Source: Paenibacillus sp. FSL R7-0273
GTDB lineage: Bacteria; Bacillota; Bacilli; Paenibacillales; Paenibacillaceae
Assembly: GCF_000758625.1 (NCBI RefSeq)
Contig: NZ_CP009283.1
Span: forward strand, 2,615,501-2,679,500
DNA: 64,000 nucleotides
Direction: 5' to 3'
Part shown: positions 35,605 to 44,186 of the stretch, one piece after another
Numbering within the stretch: the stretch's first letter is position 1
Layout: every line of letters starts with the position of its first letter
The notes under the pieces: generated by a model
The model's database searches: none
What the model saw: the letters and a program-made list of their open reading frames with translations, nothing else
What the model was told of the DNA's origin: nothing
Made by a program: the position numbers and the translations under genes

Positions 35605-36672
35605 CTATCGCAGTACCGCAACAGCAGCATCAGCACTATAGGCCAAATCCTTACCCTTTGCATCCGGCAGCTTATGCAGTGTTCCCGTCTGCTGAAGCAG
35701 GGCAAAGGGCAGATACCGTCTGCCCTTCAGGCCGGTGGCAGCATAGATTACTGTGCGGGCCTTATCTCCCTGGCCGGCGGGCCGCCAGCTCTGAAAGCCT
35801 GTAATCATAAAAGGAGCGCCGGTCGTGTCATTGGCTCCGGGCGACTGAAAGGCCAGGGCACGGCCGCTGCCGAGCAGGACGGCAACATTGCCGCTATCCA
35901 CTGCCTTCAGCCTGGAGCCGGCCAGCCACGATAGATCCGCATACGGATCATCCTGTCCTCCGCTAAGGCTGGCAGGCAGCGGTGACCAGCGGCTGCCCAG
36001 ACTGGTTACTGCATCGGCTGATGGTTGAGCTGCTTGCAGCGCAGCCTCAGCCTTGACCGGATTCCAGGGCAGAAGCTCCATGGTCACAGCATTAATATAG
36101 TAGGTCTGCTTGTCCAGTGAAAGCTTCCAAACCGGAAGCATAGGAGCATAAAGGGCCGTTAATTCGGCGGTGCCGGAATAGGATGAAGGAATAAGGGCCT
36201 CCTGCACCACATACTGGCGCAGTTCGGTCAAGCTGTAGGGAAGTCCGGTTGTGCCTGCACCGTATTCACTGAGCGCATAGCCGCCGTCTGCTGTGGCGGA
36301 TATGATCAGATAGCCGATACGCTGCTCACCATTCAGTACATTTACCAGCCAGCTGTGCGTGCCTGGTCCGAGCGGGTAATATGCGGTGCCGGCGTTTTTC
36401 CAGGAGGTAAACGGAGCGGCTGCGGATAATCTGCTGATCGTGTCGGCAGTAAACTCCTGCAGAGATTTGGGTGAGGGCAGCGGCTTCAGGGAGAGCTCCG
36501 GCAGAAGCGCCTGCGAAACGGTCTGCGGCGCAGCAGCGCGGCTGCCCTGGGCAGTAGCTTCACCGGCTGACGGAAAAGCTGCGGCCACAGGCAGCAGGGC
36601 CAGTCCGAGACACAGGATGGAGAGCAGCCGGCGCCGCCTTGGCACTGCCTGCCGTCGTGCAGATGATTTCAT
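35605..36672 (-). CDS. secreted protein of unknown function
   Basis: ATG 36672 (MKSSARRQ) has AAAGGTGA eight bases upstream. A twin-arginine-rich basic head (RRQAVPRRRR) is followed by a hydrophobic signal segment (LLSILCLGLALLPVAAAF) and an Ala cleavage region. The mature 320 residues are beta-rich (YLIISATADGGYALSEYGAGTTGLPYS, QTYYINAVTMELLPW) without Cys, repeat or catalytic motif. The pattern around YYINAVTMELLPWNPV resembles PepSY-like secreted modules, but weakly. I do not recognise it. The TAT consensus (RRxFL) is not met. Confidence 0.75.
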   Translation of the reverse strand: MKSSARRQAVPRRRRLLSILCLGLALLPVAAAFPSAGEATAQGSRAAAPQTVSQALLPELSLKPLPSPKSLQEFTADTISRLSAAAPFTSWKNAGTAYYPLGPGTHSWLVNVLNGEQRIGYLIISATADGGYALSEYGAGTTGLPYSLTELRQYVVQEALIPSSYSGTAELTALYAPMLPVWKLSLDKQTYYINAVTMELLPWNPVKAEAALQAAQPSADAVTSLGSRWSPLPASLSGGQDDPYADLSWLAGSRLKAVDSGNVAVLLGSGRALAFQSPGANDTTGAPFMITGFQSWRPAGQGDKARTVIYAATGLKGRRYLPFALLQQTGTLHKLPDAKGKDLAYSADAAVAVLR

Positions 36673-36826
36673 GACATCATTCACCTTTCTTGATCCATAA
36701 TCGTACGGGCTTGTCCTCTACATCTATTGTAGAAGACAAGCCCTGAAAAGGGTGTTGCTTGCTGTCGCGCGGCGGTGGACCGCGCGGCTTGTTTTTTTGC
36801 CTGCTTTTAGCAGACCTGGTCGTATT

Positions 36827-37846
36827 CTATGAACTGCGCAGGTGAAACAGACCATAAGTGACGGCAGAAACCGAAATTTGCGGCTCATACTGCCAGGTGG
36901 TCTCAGTCCGGCGGGCGTTATACTGCTCTTCGATAGCCTGCTTTTTCTCCTCATCCGGCTCCTTCAGCAGCTCGGCATAATAGAGATCGACGATGCTCAG
37001 CTCCAGCTGCAGCCGCTCCCTGGCCTGTTCGGCCCAGCTGTAATCCAGCCCGGCAAGCTGGGCGGTCAGGTAGTTCTCCAGCCTGTCTGCTCCTCCTGCA
37101 ACGCTTAGCTCATAGGGCTGGATATGGATGTTCTCCGGGAGGCGCGGTGTCAGCTCCAGCCTGTCCAGCCTGGAGCCGAAATCGGTGACAATCTTCCCTG
37201 TGGTCAGGGAGATCGCGAGAAAATGCAGCTCCTCCCGCTTCAGGTCACAGGTCATTTCAACCTTATAACATACGCCAAGCCATGGTTCATAGGCTGCGGA
37301 GAATAGGGTCATCCGCTGTCTGCTGCCGGGGTCCTCGAACAGCTGCAGGCATTTGCCCTCGTCCCGCGCTGCAGCCCAGATCTGATTGAGCCGCTTGCTG
37401 CCGTAGATGACATCCTCGCGGCGGATCATGCCCGGCCCCAGGCGCGGCAGCGCCGGAACAACTCCGAAATAACGGGCAAGAATGCTGTCCTGCGGATCAG
37501 CCGACACACCTGGCGGGACTCCGGCCGGGGCTGCTCCCGTTGCGGCAGGCTCGGCAGCAGCCTCCATGCTTAAGCTGCCCGGCGGCCGGGCAGGCGCTGC
37601 CGCTGCCGTTGCGGCGGCATGATCATACTGCTCCGGATCGAACACGAAGGTGAATGAAAGCGTCTCCGGTTCAGCGCCTGTACGCTCCACAAACCCCCAG
37701 TAATATGGCCTGTCGGTCAGCATCCGGTCGGCGCGGGGGGAGAGCTTGACTGTTACATGCAGCGGAGACACCTCGATAATGGTGCACTCTGTGGCCTCTA
37801 GATAATCCATCACATGCTTGCGTACTTCCTGTACACTCAGCGTCAT
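36827..37846 (-). CDS. yqhG: YqhG-family protein
   Basis: This 339-residue protein begins VQEVRKHVMDYLEATECTIIEVSPLHVTVKLSPRADRML and contains DRPYYWGFVERTGAEPETLSFTFVFDP, typical of YqhG. An Ala/Pro-rich insertion at about residues 98-140 is not usual and reflects the high local GC. The start overlaps the yqhH stop by 4 bases, so both are translated from one message, as in B. subtilis. Function unknown. Confidence 0.9.
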   Translation of the reverse strand: MTLSVQEVRKHVMDYLEATECTIIEVSPLHVTVKLSPRADRMLTDRPYYWGFVERTGAEPETLSFTFVFDPEQYDHAAATAAAAPARPPGSLSMEAAAEPAATGAAPAGVPPGVSADPQDSILARYFGVVPALPRLGPGMIRREDVIYGSKRLNQIWAAARDEGKCLQLFEDPGSRQRMTLFSAAYEPWLGVCYKVEMTCDLKREELHFLAISLTTGKIVTDFGSRLDRLELTPRLPENIHIQPYELSVAGGADRLENYLTAQLAGLDYSWAEQARERLQLELSIVDLYYAELLKEPDEEKKQAIEEQYNARRTETTWQYEPQISVSAVTYGLFHLRSS

Positions 37847-39588
37847 GGCGAAACCCCGCTTTTCTGCCGGGTTTCCTGGGACAGCTCACTCAGCGATTCG
37901 CCGATATCATCCAGGCTGCTGCGCAGCTCCTCGTCGCTGCGGGCCTCCAGCATGATTTTATAAAGGCTTTTTTCCAGCGATTCCTTCTGCTCAAAGCGTT
38001 CCAGGATCACATCCAGCCCCCCGATGACCATCTCGAACATGTTGATTTTTTCGTGCAGCAGGTGGAGAATATGCTCTTCAATCGTTCCTTGGGTAGACAG
38101 ATTATAGATAACGACGTCATTCTGCTGGCCCAGCCGGTGTACCCGTCCGATCCGCTGCTCCACCCGCATCGGGTTCCAGGGCAGATCAAAATTGATCATA
38201 TGGTGGCAGAATTGCAGGTTAATGCCCTCGCCGCCCGCTTCGGTGGCAATCATGACCTGGGCGCGCCCGCGGAAGAGATCCATCATCCAGTCCTTTTTGC
38301 CGCGGTTCATTCCGCCGGAGTAAGGCACACATTGCAGCCCGTGATCACGGAAGTATTGCAGTAAATATTCCTGGGTGGCCCGGTACTCTGTAAACACAAT
38401 TACTTTTTCATTCATATCCCGGATCAGCTCCATCGTCTTCTCCGCCTTGGTGTTCGTCTTGACTGTGCGGATGCTCTGCAGCAGCTCCATCATCCGGTCG
38501 CGCTTTGGCGAATCGGCAGGCAGCTTTTTGATCAGATTAACGAGGGTAATGAAGACGGCGTCACGGCTGCTGCAGACCTCGCGCTGAAGCGTTACAAGGG
38601 AGAGCATGCTGCTGAGATTGCCGCCGGACTCCTGATAGGTGTCTTTTACAAAAGCGGTTACCCCGTCATAGAGCGCCTTCTCCTCTGCGGAAAGAATGAG
38701 CGGGATATTGCGGACCTTGCGCTTGGTGAAGGTGACAGGACCCTCGCCGCGCCGGTTGCGGATCATTACCTTGGAGAGCTCGCCGCGCAGCTGTACCTCG
38801 TTCTTCGGCTGGCGCTTATCGACGACAAAGTTGGCTGCAAAATCACCCTGATTCCCGAGCTGCCCCGGCTTTAGCAGGGTAATCAGATTGAACAGCTCGC
38901 CCAGGTCGTTCTGCACAGGTGTGGCTGTGAGCAGCAGGCAGTATTTTTTGCGGAGCTGCTGTACGAACTGGTAGTTGGTCGATTTCTTGTTCTTCAGCTT
39001 GTGGGCCTCGTCAATAATCAGCATGTCGAATTCAGAGCTTAACAGCAGCTCCTTGTGCGGATCGCGCTTGGCGGTATCCAGGGATGCGACGACGATGTCG
39101 TTGCCCCAGGAGTAGGCTTTTTTCTGGGCGACGGCGGTGATTCCGAACTTGGCATTAAGCTCACGGACCCATTGCAGCACAAGGGAGGCGGGAACCAGAA
39201 TCAGCACCTTGCCCACCAGCCCGCGCACCAGATATTCTTTGAGAATCAGACCGGCTTCAATCGTCTTGCCAAGCCCCACCTCGTCGGCGAGAATAGCCCG
39301 GCCGGACATCTCAAACAATACCTTATGGGCGGTATCGAGCTGATGGGGCAGCGGGGACAGGCCGGACAGATGCTTCGTGCACTGCAGCTCGTCAAAGCTC
39401 GTGACAAGGCCGCATTGCTCACCCTGCACAGCCAGCCGCGATAATTTCCAGTCGCCCCAGGGGCCGCCTTTTTCCTGCCTGGATTCCAGATCCTGCAGCC
39501 AGTTCCGTTCAAAGGACAGGGGAACCGGCAGCAGCGGGGCGGATATGCCTCCCTCCTGCGGTAAGGAATTGCGGGATAATTGCATCAT
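37843..39588 (-). CDS. yqhH: SNF2-family DNA/RNA translocase (YqhH)
   Basis: This 581-residue superfamily 2 ATPase has Walker A in ADEVGLGKTIEAG, Walker B in LIIDEAHKLKN, motif III LLTATPVQNDL, and C-terminal motifs V/VI AGGEGINLQFC and EQRIGRVHRLGQ. GGAGGAGG precedes the ATG by seven bases. SWI2/SNF2 proteins move along duplex nucleic acid to displace bound proteins; the substrate of YqhH is unknown. It forms an operon with yqhG. Confidence 0.93.
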   Translation of the reverse strand: MMQLSRNSLPQEGGISAPLLPVPLSFERNWLQDLESRQEKGGPWGDWKLSRLAVQGEQCGLVTSFDELQCTKHLSGLSPLPHQLDTAHKVLFEMSGRAILADEVGLGKTIEAGLILKEYLVRGLVGKVLILVPASLVLQWVRELNAKFGITAVAQKKAYSWGNDIVVASLDTAKRDPHKELLLSSEFDMLIIDEAHKLKNKKSTNYQFVQQLRKKYCLLLTATPVQNDLGELFNLITLLKPGQLGNQGDFAANFVVDKRQPKNEVQLRGELSKVMIRNRRGEGPVTFTKRKVRNIPLILSAEEKALYDGVTAFVKDTYQESGGNLSSMLSLVTLQREVCSSRDAVFITLVNLIKKLPADSPKRDRMMELLQSIRTVKTNTKAEKTMELIRDMNEKVIVFTEYRATQEYLLQYFRDHGLQCVPYSGGMNRGKKDWMMDLFRGRAQVMIATEAGGEGINLQFCHHMINFDLPWNPMRVEQRIGRVHRLGQQNDVVIYNLSTQGTIEEHILHLLHEKINMFEMVIGGLDVILERFEQKESLEKSLYKIMLEARSDEELRSSLDDIGESLSELSQETRQKSGVSP

Positions 39589-39753
39589 GTTGCAGCCTCC
39601 TCCGGCAAGGTTTTATATCGGAATGCGTAAAAGTAGTATGCTCGTATTAAAGAGAATTCATAACAGAGACTAAAAAACCGCGAAATCAATAGAAAAAGCG
39701 CCTGGAATCTGTTTTTTCTGCGGAATCGCTTCTATTTTCAAAAAGGAACTCTG

Positions 39754-39802
39754 TAACAATATGTGGTATAGTGATGAGGCATGTTGATACAATATATTGT
39801 GA
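39754..39802. promoter_or_regulatory. pair of NrdR boxes upstream of nrdJ
   Basis: Box 2 (39787-39802) contains the perfect palindrome ACAATATATTGT, matching the NrdR consensus. Box 1 (39754-39769) is a degenerate version starting AACAATAT. Centres are 33 bases apart, about three helical turns, as expected for paired NrdR binding. A -10 like TATAGT overlaps box 1. The rest of 39589-39753 shows no gene. Confidence 0.65.
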
Positions 39803-39921
39803 CAAAAGCTTGAATTGTTGGTTTGCTGCATGTTTTTAGCGGCTGATTTTTATTGACAAGCGGGAGCAATAGCATTACAGCAGTACCTGTGTTACATATC
39901 ACTTACCGGGAGGTTTTTGTA

Positions 39922-42900
39922 TTGAGTACAGTGGAACCCAACCAGCGCCTTGAAGGCTTGAGCGAGAAAATATTTCTGGACCGTTATGCCTGGAAGGATG
40001 CGGACACGAATAATGCCAAGGTAGGCGACGTCGTGCTGGTGCTGACCAAGGATGACCCGAAATTTCCGACCAAGGAGGTCGGTGAGATTGTCGGGCGAAG
40101 CGGACGGATAGTGACCGTCAGGACCCGCAGCGGCGAGCTGGTGCAATCGGATGTGGAGAAGCTGACCCTTAATATAGAAAAAACACCTGAGGAAATGTGG
40201 GACCGTCTGGCTGCAGCCATGGCCTCTGTGGAGAAGACCCCTGAGCTGCAGGAGGAGTGGACAGGCAAATTCCGCTCTATTCTCGATGACTGGAAGCTCG
40301 TTCCGGGCGGACGGATTGCCGCAGGGGCGGGAGCGAGCGAGGAGCTGACCTTGTTCAACTGCTATGTGGTTCCTTCTCCAAAAGACAGCCGCGGCGGGAT
40401 CATGCAGACCCTCTCCGAAATGACCGAAATTATGGCGCGCGGCGGCGGTGTCGGCATTAACCTGTCCTCGCTGCGTCCGCGCCGGGCTATTGTCAGAGGC
40501 GTTAACGGCTCGTCCAGCGGCTCCGTATCCTGGGGCGGCCTGTTCAGCTATACAACGGGACTGATTGAGCAGGGCGGCAGCCGCCGGGGTGCGCTGATGC
40601 TGATGATCAACGACTGGCACCCGGATGTGGTCGATTTCATCACCGTGAAGCAGACGATGGGGCAGGTTACCAATGCGAACCTGTCGGTGTGCGTAAGCAA
40701 CAGCTTCATGCTGGCTGTCAAAAAGGACCTGGACTGGGAGCTGGTCTTCCCGGACACCAGCGACCCGGATTATGATGAGCTGTGGGACGGGGACCTGGAT
40801 AAATGGAAGGCGGCCGGCCGTGCGGTTATCCCTTACCGGACTGTTAAGGCGCGCGATGTGTGGCATACAATCATTGAATCGGCCTGGAAGTCAGCAGAGC
40901 CGGGCGTTGTGTTTATGGAATACTATAACCAGATGTCGAACAGCTGGTATTTTAATCCTATAATTTGTACTAATCCTTGTTTCCACCCGGACACCCGCAT
41001 TGCAACAGAATATGGACTCCTTACTATCGAGGAATTATATAAAAAGACAGCCGGAGAATCATTCCTGGTCGGAACCGATTTGAGACTGGTCGAGCAGGCA
41101 AAAGTGGTCGGCGGCCGAAGCTATGAAATTCCGGGGCTGCAGATGAGAAGGGCGACGGTATTCCCTACGGGAACCAGAGAGACCTTGAAGATTTCCCTGC
41201 AAAATGGGGTTGAGCTATCCGTAACGCCTGAACACCGTCTGTTTACCGATTCCGGCTGGAAAGAGGCTCATACTTTAACTGCTGACGACCGTGTATATCT
41301 GCAGTCCGGTGAAGGCGGCTTCGCGGCTGAAGACACACTCGGGGAGCAGTGGGGCTGGTTCCTGGGCTGGCTGACTGGAGATGGCTGGATATCCAAACGC
41401 GGCGACATCGGCATGGTATTCGGTGAAGCGGACAGCGAAGTCATCCCGGCACTGATTGCTGCTGGTGAAAGTATTACGGGCGTAACCGCCAAAGTGTTTA
41501 ACCGGGACAACGGGACCAAGCAGGCATACTGGTGGCGCAAATCGTTCCGCGAGCAGCTTGAAGCCCTTGGGGTCAAGGCTGTCAAAGCGGCGGAAAAAGA
41601 GGTTCCGGCCGCACTGTATACCGCTTCGCGCGCGACAGTTGTGGCTTTCCTGCAAGGATTATTTTCGGCAGACGGAACGGTCTATGAGAATGACGAGATG
41701 CACCGTACGGTCAGACTGACTTCTGCATCGAAGAAGCTGCTGCAAGGGGTTCAGTTGCTGCTGCTTAATTTCGGGATTAACAGCTCCATTTATAATCGTC
41801 CAAAGAAAGCACAGGCTGTCTTTACTTACACAACTCTAAGTGGAGAAGAACGAACTTACGAAGGCGGCGGGTTCTATGAGCTGATTCTGAGCGGAAACAA
41901 CATTGTAGCCTTCAAGGAAAAAATCGGCTTCAAGCTGATCACCCGAAAACAAGAAGCGTTGGAACGGATCGCCAGACCTTCGCGCAAATCAGAGAAGTTC
42001 ATGTCCAGAGTCGTTGGTGTTGAGACTGGGGAGCTTGTAACGGTCTATGATATCACCGAGCCTGTAACGCACTCGCTGATTGCCGGCGGAGTAGTTGCTC
42101 ACAACTGCGGTGAACAAGGACTTCCGGGCTGGGGTGTCTGCAACCTGTCGGCGGTCAATCTCTCCAAATTCTATGATGCGGAGAACCATGATGTGGACTG
42201 GGCGGATCTGGCGAGAACCACCCGTTATTCCGTCCGTTTCCTGGACAATGTCATCGACAAAACACCGTATCATTTCCCGGAAAATGAAGCGAATCAAAAG
42301 CTGGAGCGCCGCGTAGGTATGGGCACGATGGGTCTGGCCGAGCTGATGATCAAGCTGAATATCCGTTACGGCAGCCCGGAATCACTGGAGTTCCTGGACA
42401 AGCTGTACGGCTTCATGGCAAGGGAGGCCTATCTGGCTTCGGCAGAAATAGCTGGTGAAAAGGGCTCATTCAAGGCTTTCGATGCAGAGAAATATCTGCA
42501 AAGCGGATTTATGCGCAACATTACTGAGGTGTATCCGGAGGTCGGTGAAGCCGTCCTTAAGCAAGGCATGCGTAACGTCACCGTTATTACTCAGGCGCCA
42601 ACAGGCAGCACAGGAACCATGGTCGGCACCTCGACCGGGATTGAGCCTTACTTTGCCTTCAAATATTTCCGCCAGAGCCGGCTCGGCTATGACGAGCAGT
42701 TCGTGCCGATTGCCCAGCAATGGCTGGAGGCGCATCCGGGTGAGGAGCTGCCGGAGTATTTTGTAACCTCGATGGATCTGTCCGCCAAGGACCATATCCG
42801 TGTGCAGGCAGCGATTCAGCGCTGGGTGGACAGCTCCATCTCCAAAACAGCCAACTGCCCGTCCGACTTCACTGTCGAGGAAACCGCCGAGCTGTACGAA

Positions 42901-43689
42901 ATGGCCTACGACCTCGGCTGCAAAGGTGTAACCATCTACCGTGACGGCAGCCGCGATGTGCAGGTGCTGGAAACGTCGAAGAAGGAAGACAAAAAGGACA
43001 CACCTGCCGCAGCAGAGCCTGCTGCTGAACCGGCCCCGGCGGCGCCTTTAGCGCCGGTAGTGGCAGCAAGCCCGGCACCGCAGGCCGGCGGAGCTGACAA
43101 GCAATACAAAAAACGCCCGCAGGTGCTGCGCGGCGCAACCTATAAGATCAACACGCCGTTCGGCATGGCGTATATCACCATTAACGATCTGGACGGCATT
43201 CCGGGCGAAATCTTCCTGAATGTCGGTAAGGCCGGCTCCGACGTCTTCGCCATGGCCGAAGCCCTGGGCCGTGTCTGCTCGCTGTTCCTGCGCTACGGCG
43301 ACCACGGCGAGAAGGTTGAGCTGCTGATCAAGCATCTCAAGGGCATCGGCGGCTCCGGCGCCATCGGCTTCGGCGCGAACCGCGTCGAGTCCATCGCCGA
43401 CGCGGTAGCCAAAGCCCTCGAAACGCATGTGCAGAATAACGCACATGACGACCACGTGGCCGCTCCGATCGCGGCCACCCTGGAGCTCGATTTCAATGAG
43501 GCGCTCAGCGCCGAGCTGCAATCGAGCGTGCCAGCCGCGGCTCCTGCAGATGCCGGGCATGGCGGACACGGGACGCACAGCCACTCGGCGGCATCGCGGG
43601 ATCTCTGCCCTTCCTGCGGGAGTGCATCGCTTATAAATATTGAGGGATGTAAGACCTGCGGAAATTGCGGGTATAGCCGGTGCGGGTGA
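39922..43689 (+). CDS. nrdJ: class II (B12-dependent) ribonucleotide reductase with intein
   Basis: This adenosylcobalamin-dependent enzyme makes deoxyribonucleotides. The TTG at 39922 (GGGAGG upstream) gives the expected start MSTVEPNQRLEGLSEKIFLDRY; an earlier open stretch lacks a ribosome site. The N-terminal half has the reductase core (LFNCYVVPSP, ARGGGVGINLSSLRPR). The active-site motif NP-CGE is split by a 376-residue intein (residues 353-728). After it come CNLSAVNL, the phosphate-binding TQAPTGSTGTMVGTSTGIEPYF, an Ala/Pro linker, a TSCPD domain (VLRGATYKINTPFGMAYITI) and a Cys-rich zinc-ribbon tail (CPSC...CKTCGNCGYSRCG). The spliced enzyme would be about 879 residues. The transposon end lies just downstream. 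Confidence 0.96.
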   Translation: MSTVEPNQRLEGLSEKIFLDRYAWKDADTNNAKVGDVVLVLTKDDPKFPTKEVGEIVGRSGRIVTVRTRSGELVQSDVEKLTLNIEKTPEEMWDRLAAAMASVEKTPELQEEWTGKFRSILDDWKLVPGGRIAAGAGASEELTLFNCYVVPSPKDSRGGIMQTLSEMTEIMARGGGVGINLSSLRPRRAIVRGVNGSSSGSVSWGGLFSYTTGLIEQGGSRRGALMLMINDWHPDVVDFITVKQTMGQVTNANLSVCVSNSFMLAVKKDLDWELVFPDTSDPDYDELWDGDLDKWKAAGRAVIPYRTVKARDVWHTIIESAWKSAEPGVVFMEYYNQMSNSWYFNPIICTNPCFHPDTRIATEYGLLTIEELYKKTAGESFLVGTDLRLVEQAKVVGGRSYEIPGLQMRRATVFPTGTRETLKISLQNGVELSVTPEHRLFTDSGWKEAHTLTADDRVYLQSGEGGFAAEDTLGEQWGWFLGWLTGDGWISKRGDIGMVFGEADSEVIPALIAAGESITGVTAKVFNRDNGTKQAYWWRKSFREQLEALGVKAVKAAEKEVPAALYTASRATVVAFLQGLFSADGTVYENDEMHRTVRLTSASKKLLQGVQLLLLNFGINSSIYNRPKKAQAVFTYTTLSGEERTYEGGGFYELILSGNNIVAFKEKIGFKLITRKQEALERIARPSRKSEKFMSRVVGVETGELVTVYDITEPVTHSLIAGGVVAHNCGEQGLPGWGVCNLSAVNLSKFYDAENHDVDWADLARTTRYSVRFLDNVIDKTPYHFPENEANQKLERRVGMGTMGLAELMIKLNIRYGSPESLEFLDKLYGFMAREAYLASAEIAGEKGSFKAFDAEKYLQSGFMRNITEVYPEVGEAVLKQGMRNVTVITQAPTGSTGTMVGTSTGIEPYFAFKYFRQSRLGYDEQFVPIAQQWLEAHPGEELPEYFVTSMDLSAKDHIRVQAAIQRWVDSSISKTANCPSDFTVEETAELYEMAYDLGCKGVTIYRDGSRDVQVLETSKKEDKKDTPAAAEPAAEPAPAAPLAPVVAASPAPQAGGADKQYKKRPQVLRGATYKINTPFGMAYITINDLDGIPGEIFLNVGKAGSDVFAMAEALGRVCSLFLRYGDHGEKVELLIKHLKGIGGSGAIGFGANRVESIADAVAKALETHVQNNAHDDHVAAPIAATLELDFNEALSAELQSSVPAAAPADAGHGGHGTHSHSAASRDLCPSCGSASLINIEGCKTCGNCGYSRCG
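40978..42105 (+). mobile_element. LAGLIDADG intein inside nrdJ
   Basis: This in-frame insertion of 376 residues begins with splice Cys in CFHPDTRIATEYGLLTIEEL (block A), has the TxxH motif in SVTPEHRLFTDSGW (block B), two dodecapeptide homing-endonuclease motifs (WFLGWLTGDGWIS and VVAFLQGLFSADGTVY), block F (VYDITEPVTHSLIAGG) and ends VVAHN before extein Cys (CGEQ). All residues for splicing (Cys1, His, terminal His-Asn, Cys+1) are present, so it should be active. The endonuclease motifs keep their acidic Asp residues, suggesting it can still home. Confidence 0.95.
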
Positions 43690-43715
43690 TCAATCCTTTT
43701 ATGCATGATTGATAT

Positions 43716-43835
43716 TACATTGTGATTGTGCAAAATAAGTGATAAATTTTGCAATAATAGCGAGAAAATTTCGTCAGATAAAGTGATAAAATCATTTTAT
43801 ACATTTTTTTGTATTAATATTCACAAGTGTATAAG
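43716..43835. mobile_element. putative Tn7-like transposon end with phased TnsB-type sites
   Basis: A TGT terminus begins at 43721 (TGTGATTGTGCAAAATAAG), 31 bases after the nrdJ stop; TACAT at 43716-43720 would be one target-site duplicate. AAGTGATAAA at 43737 and 43781 and AAGTGTATAA at 43825 are exactly 44 bases apart, matching spaced TnsB sites of one Tn7 end. The DNA becomes AT-rich from here. The opposite end was not found, so the duplication is unconfirmed. Confidence 0.6.
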
Positions 43836-43850
43836 TATGCATAATTATTA

Positions 43851-43883
43851 AAAGCCTGTAGCTAATAAGCTACAGGCTTTTAT
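43851..43883. terminator. bidirectional terminator inside the transposon end
   Basis: AAAGCCTGTAGC pairs perfectly with GCTACAGGCTTT around a TAATAA loop, with T-rich sequence on both sides. It would end both nrdJ read-through and the xre operon. Confidence 0.88.
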
Positions 43884-43924
43884 ATACTACATTATTAATC
43901 ACTAAGCTAAAGTGTTATGAGGAT

Positions 43925-44161
43925 TTATTTTGAAAGTTTGTTATGTGTCTCCGTATATGGAGGTAAATCATCAATAATGATATCAATTGGTGTTGCAGTT
44001 TCATACCTGGGGTTAGAGAGTATATTAATTAATGTTAGAGCTTTTCTTAAGCCCGCAATTTCGCCCTTATTATATTCTGAAAGCTGTAGTTGACTTTCTG
44101 TTTCTAAAATAGCAGAATTTAAAGCCTCAATTATTGAATTTTTTAATGTTCCATCACCCAT
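43925..44161 (-). CDS. small protein downstream of the xre regulator
   Basis: This 78-residue acidic protein consists of a helical first half (LKNSIIEALNSAILETESQLQLSEYNKGEIAGLRKALTLINIL) and a disordered tail. Its start lies 25 bases after the regulator stop with GGAGG nearby, so the pair forms an operon. It may bind the regulator, for example as an antirepressor or corepressor, but that is inference from position. I do not recognise a family. Confidence 0.65.
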   Translation of the reverse strand: MGDGTLKNSIIEALNSAILETESQLQLSEYNKGEIAGLRKALTLINILSNPRYETATPIDIIIDDLPPYTETHNKLSK

Positions 44162-44186
44162 AAATACCCCTCCAATATCTCTTTTC

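Noticed and set aside
39589..39921. Cobalamin riboswitch before nrdJ
   Set aside because: No B12-box (GCCACTG type) is present; NrdR boxes explain control better.
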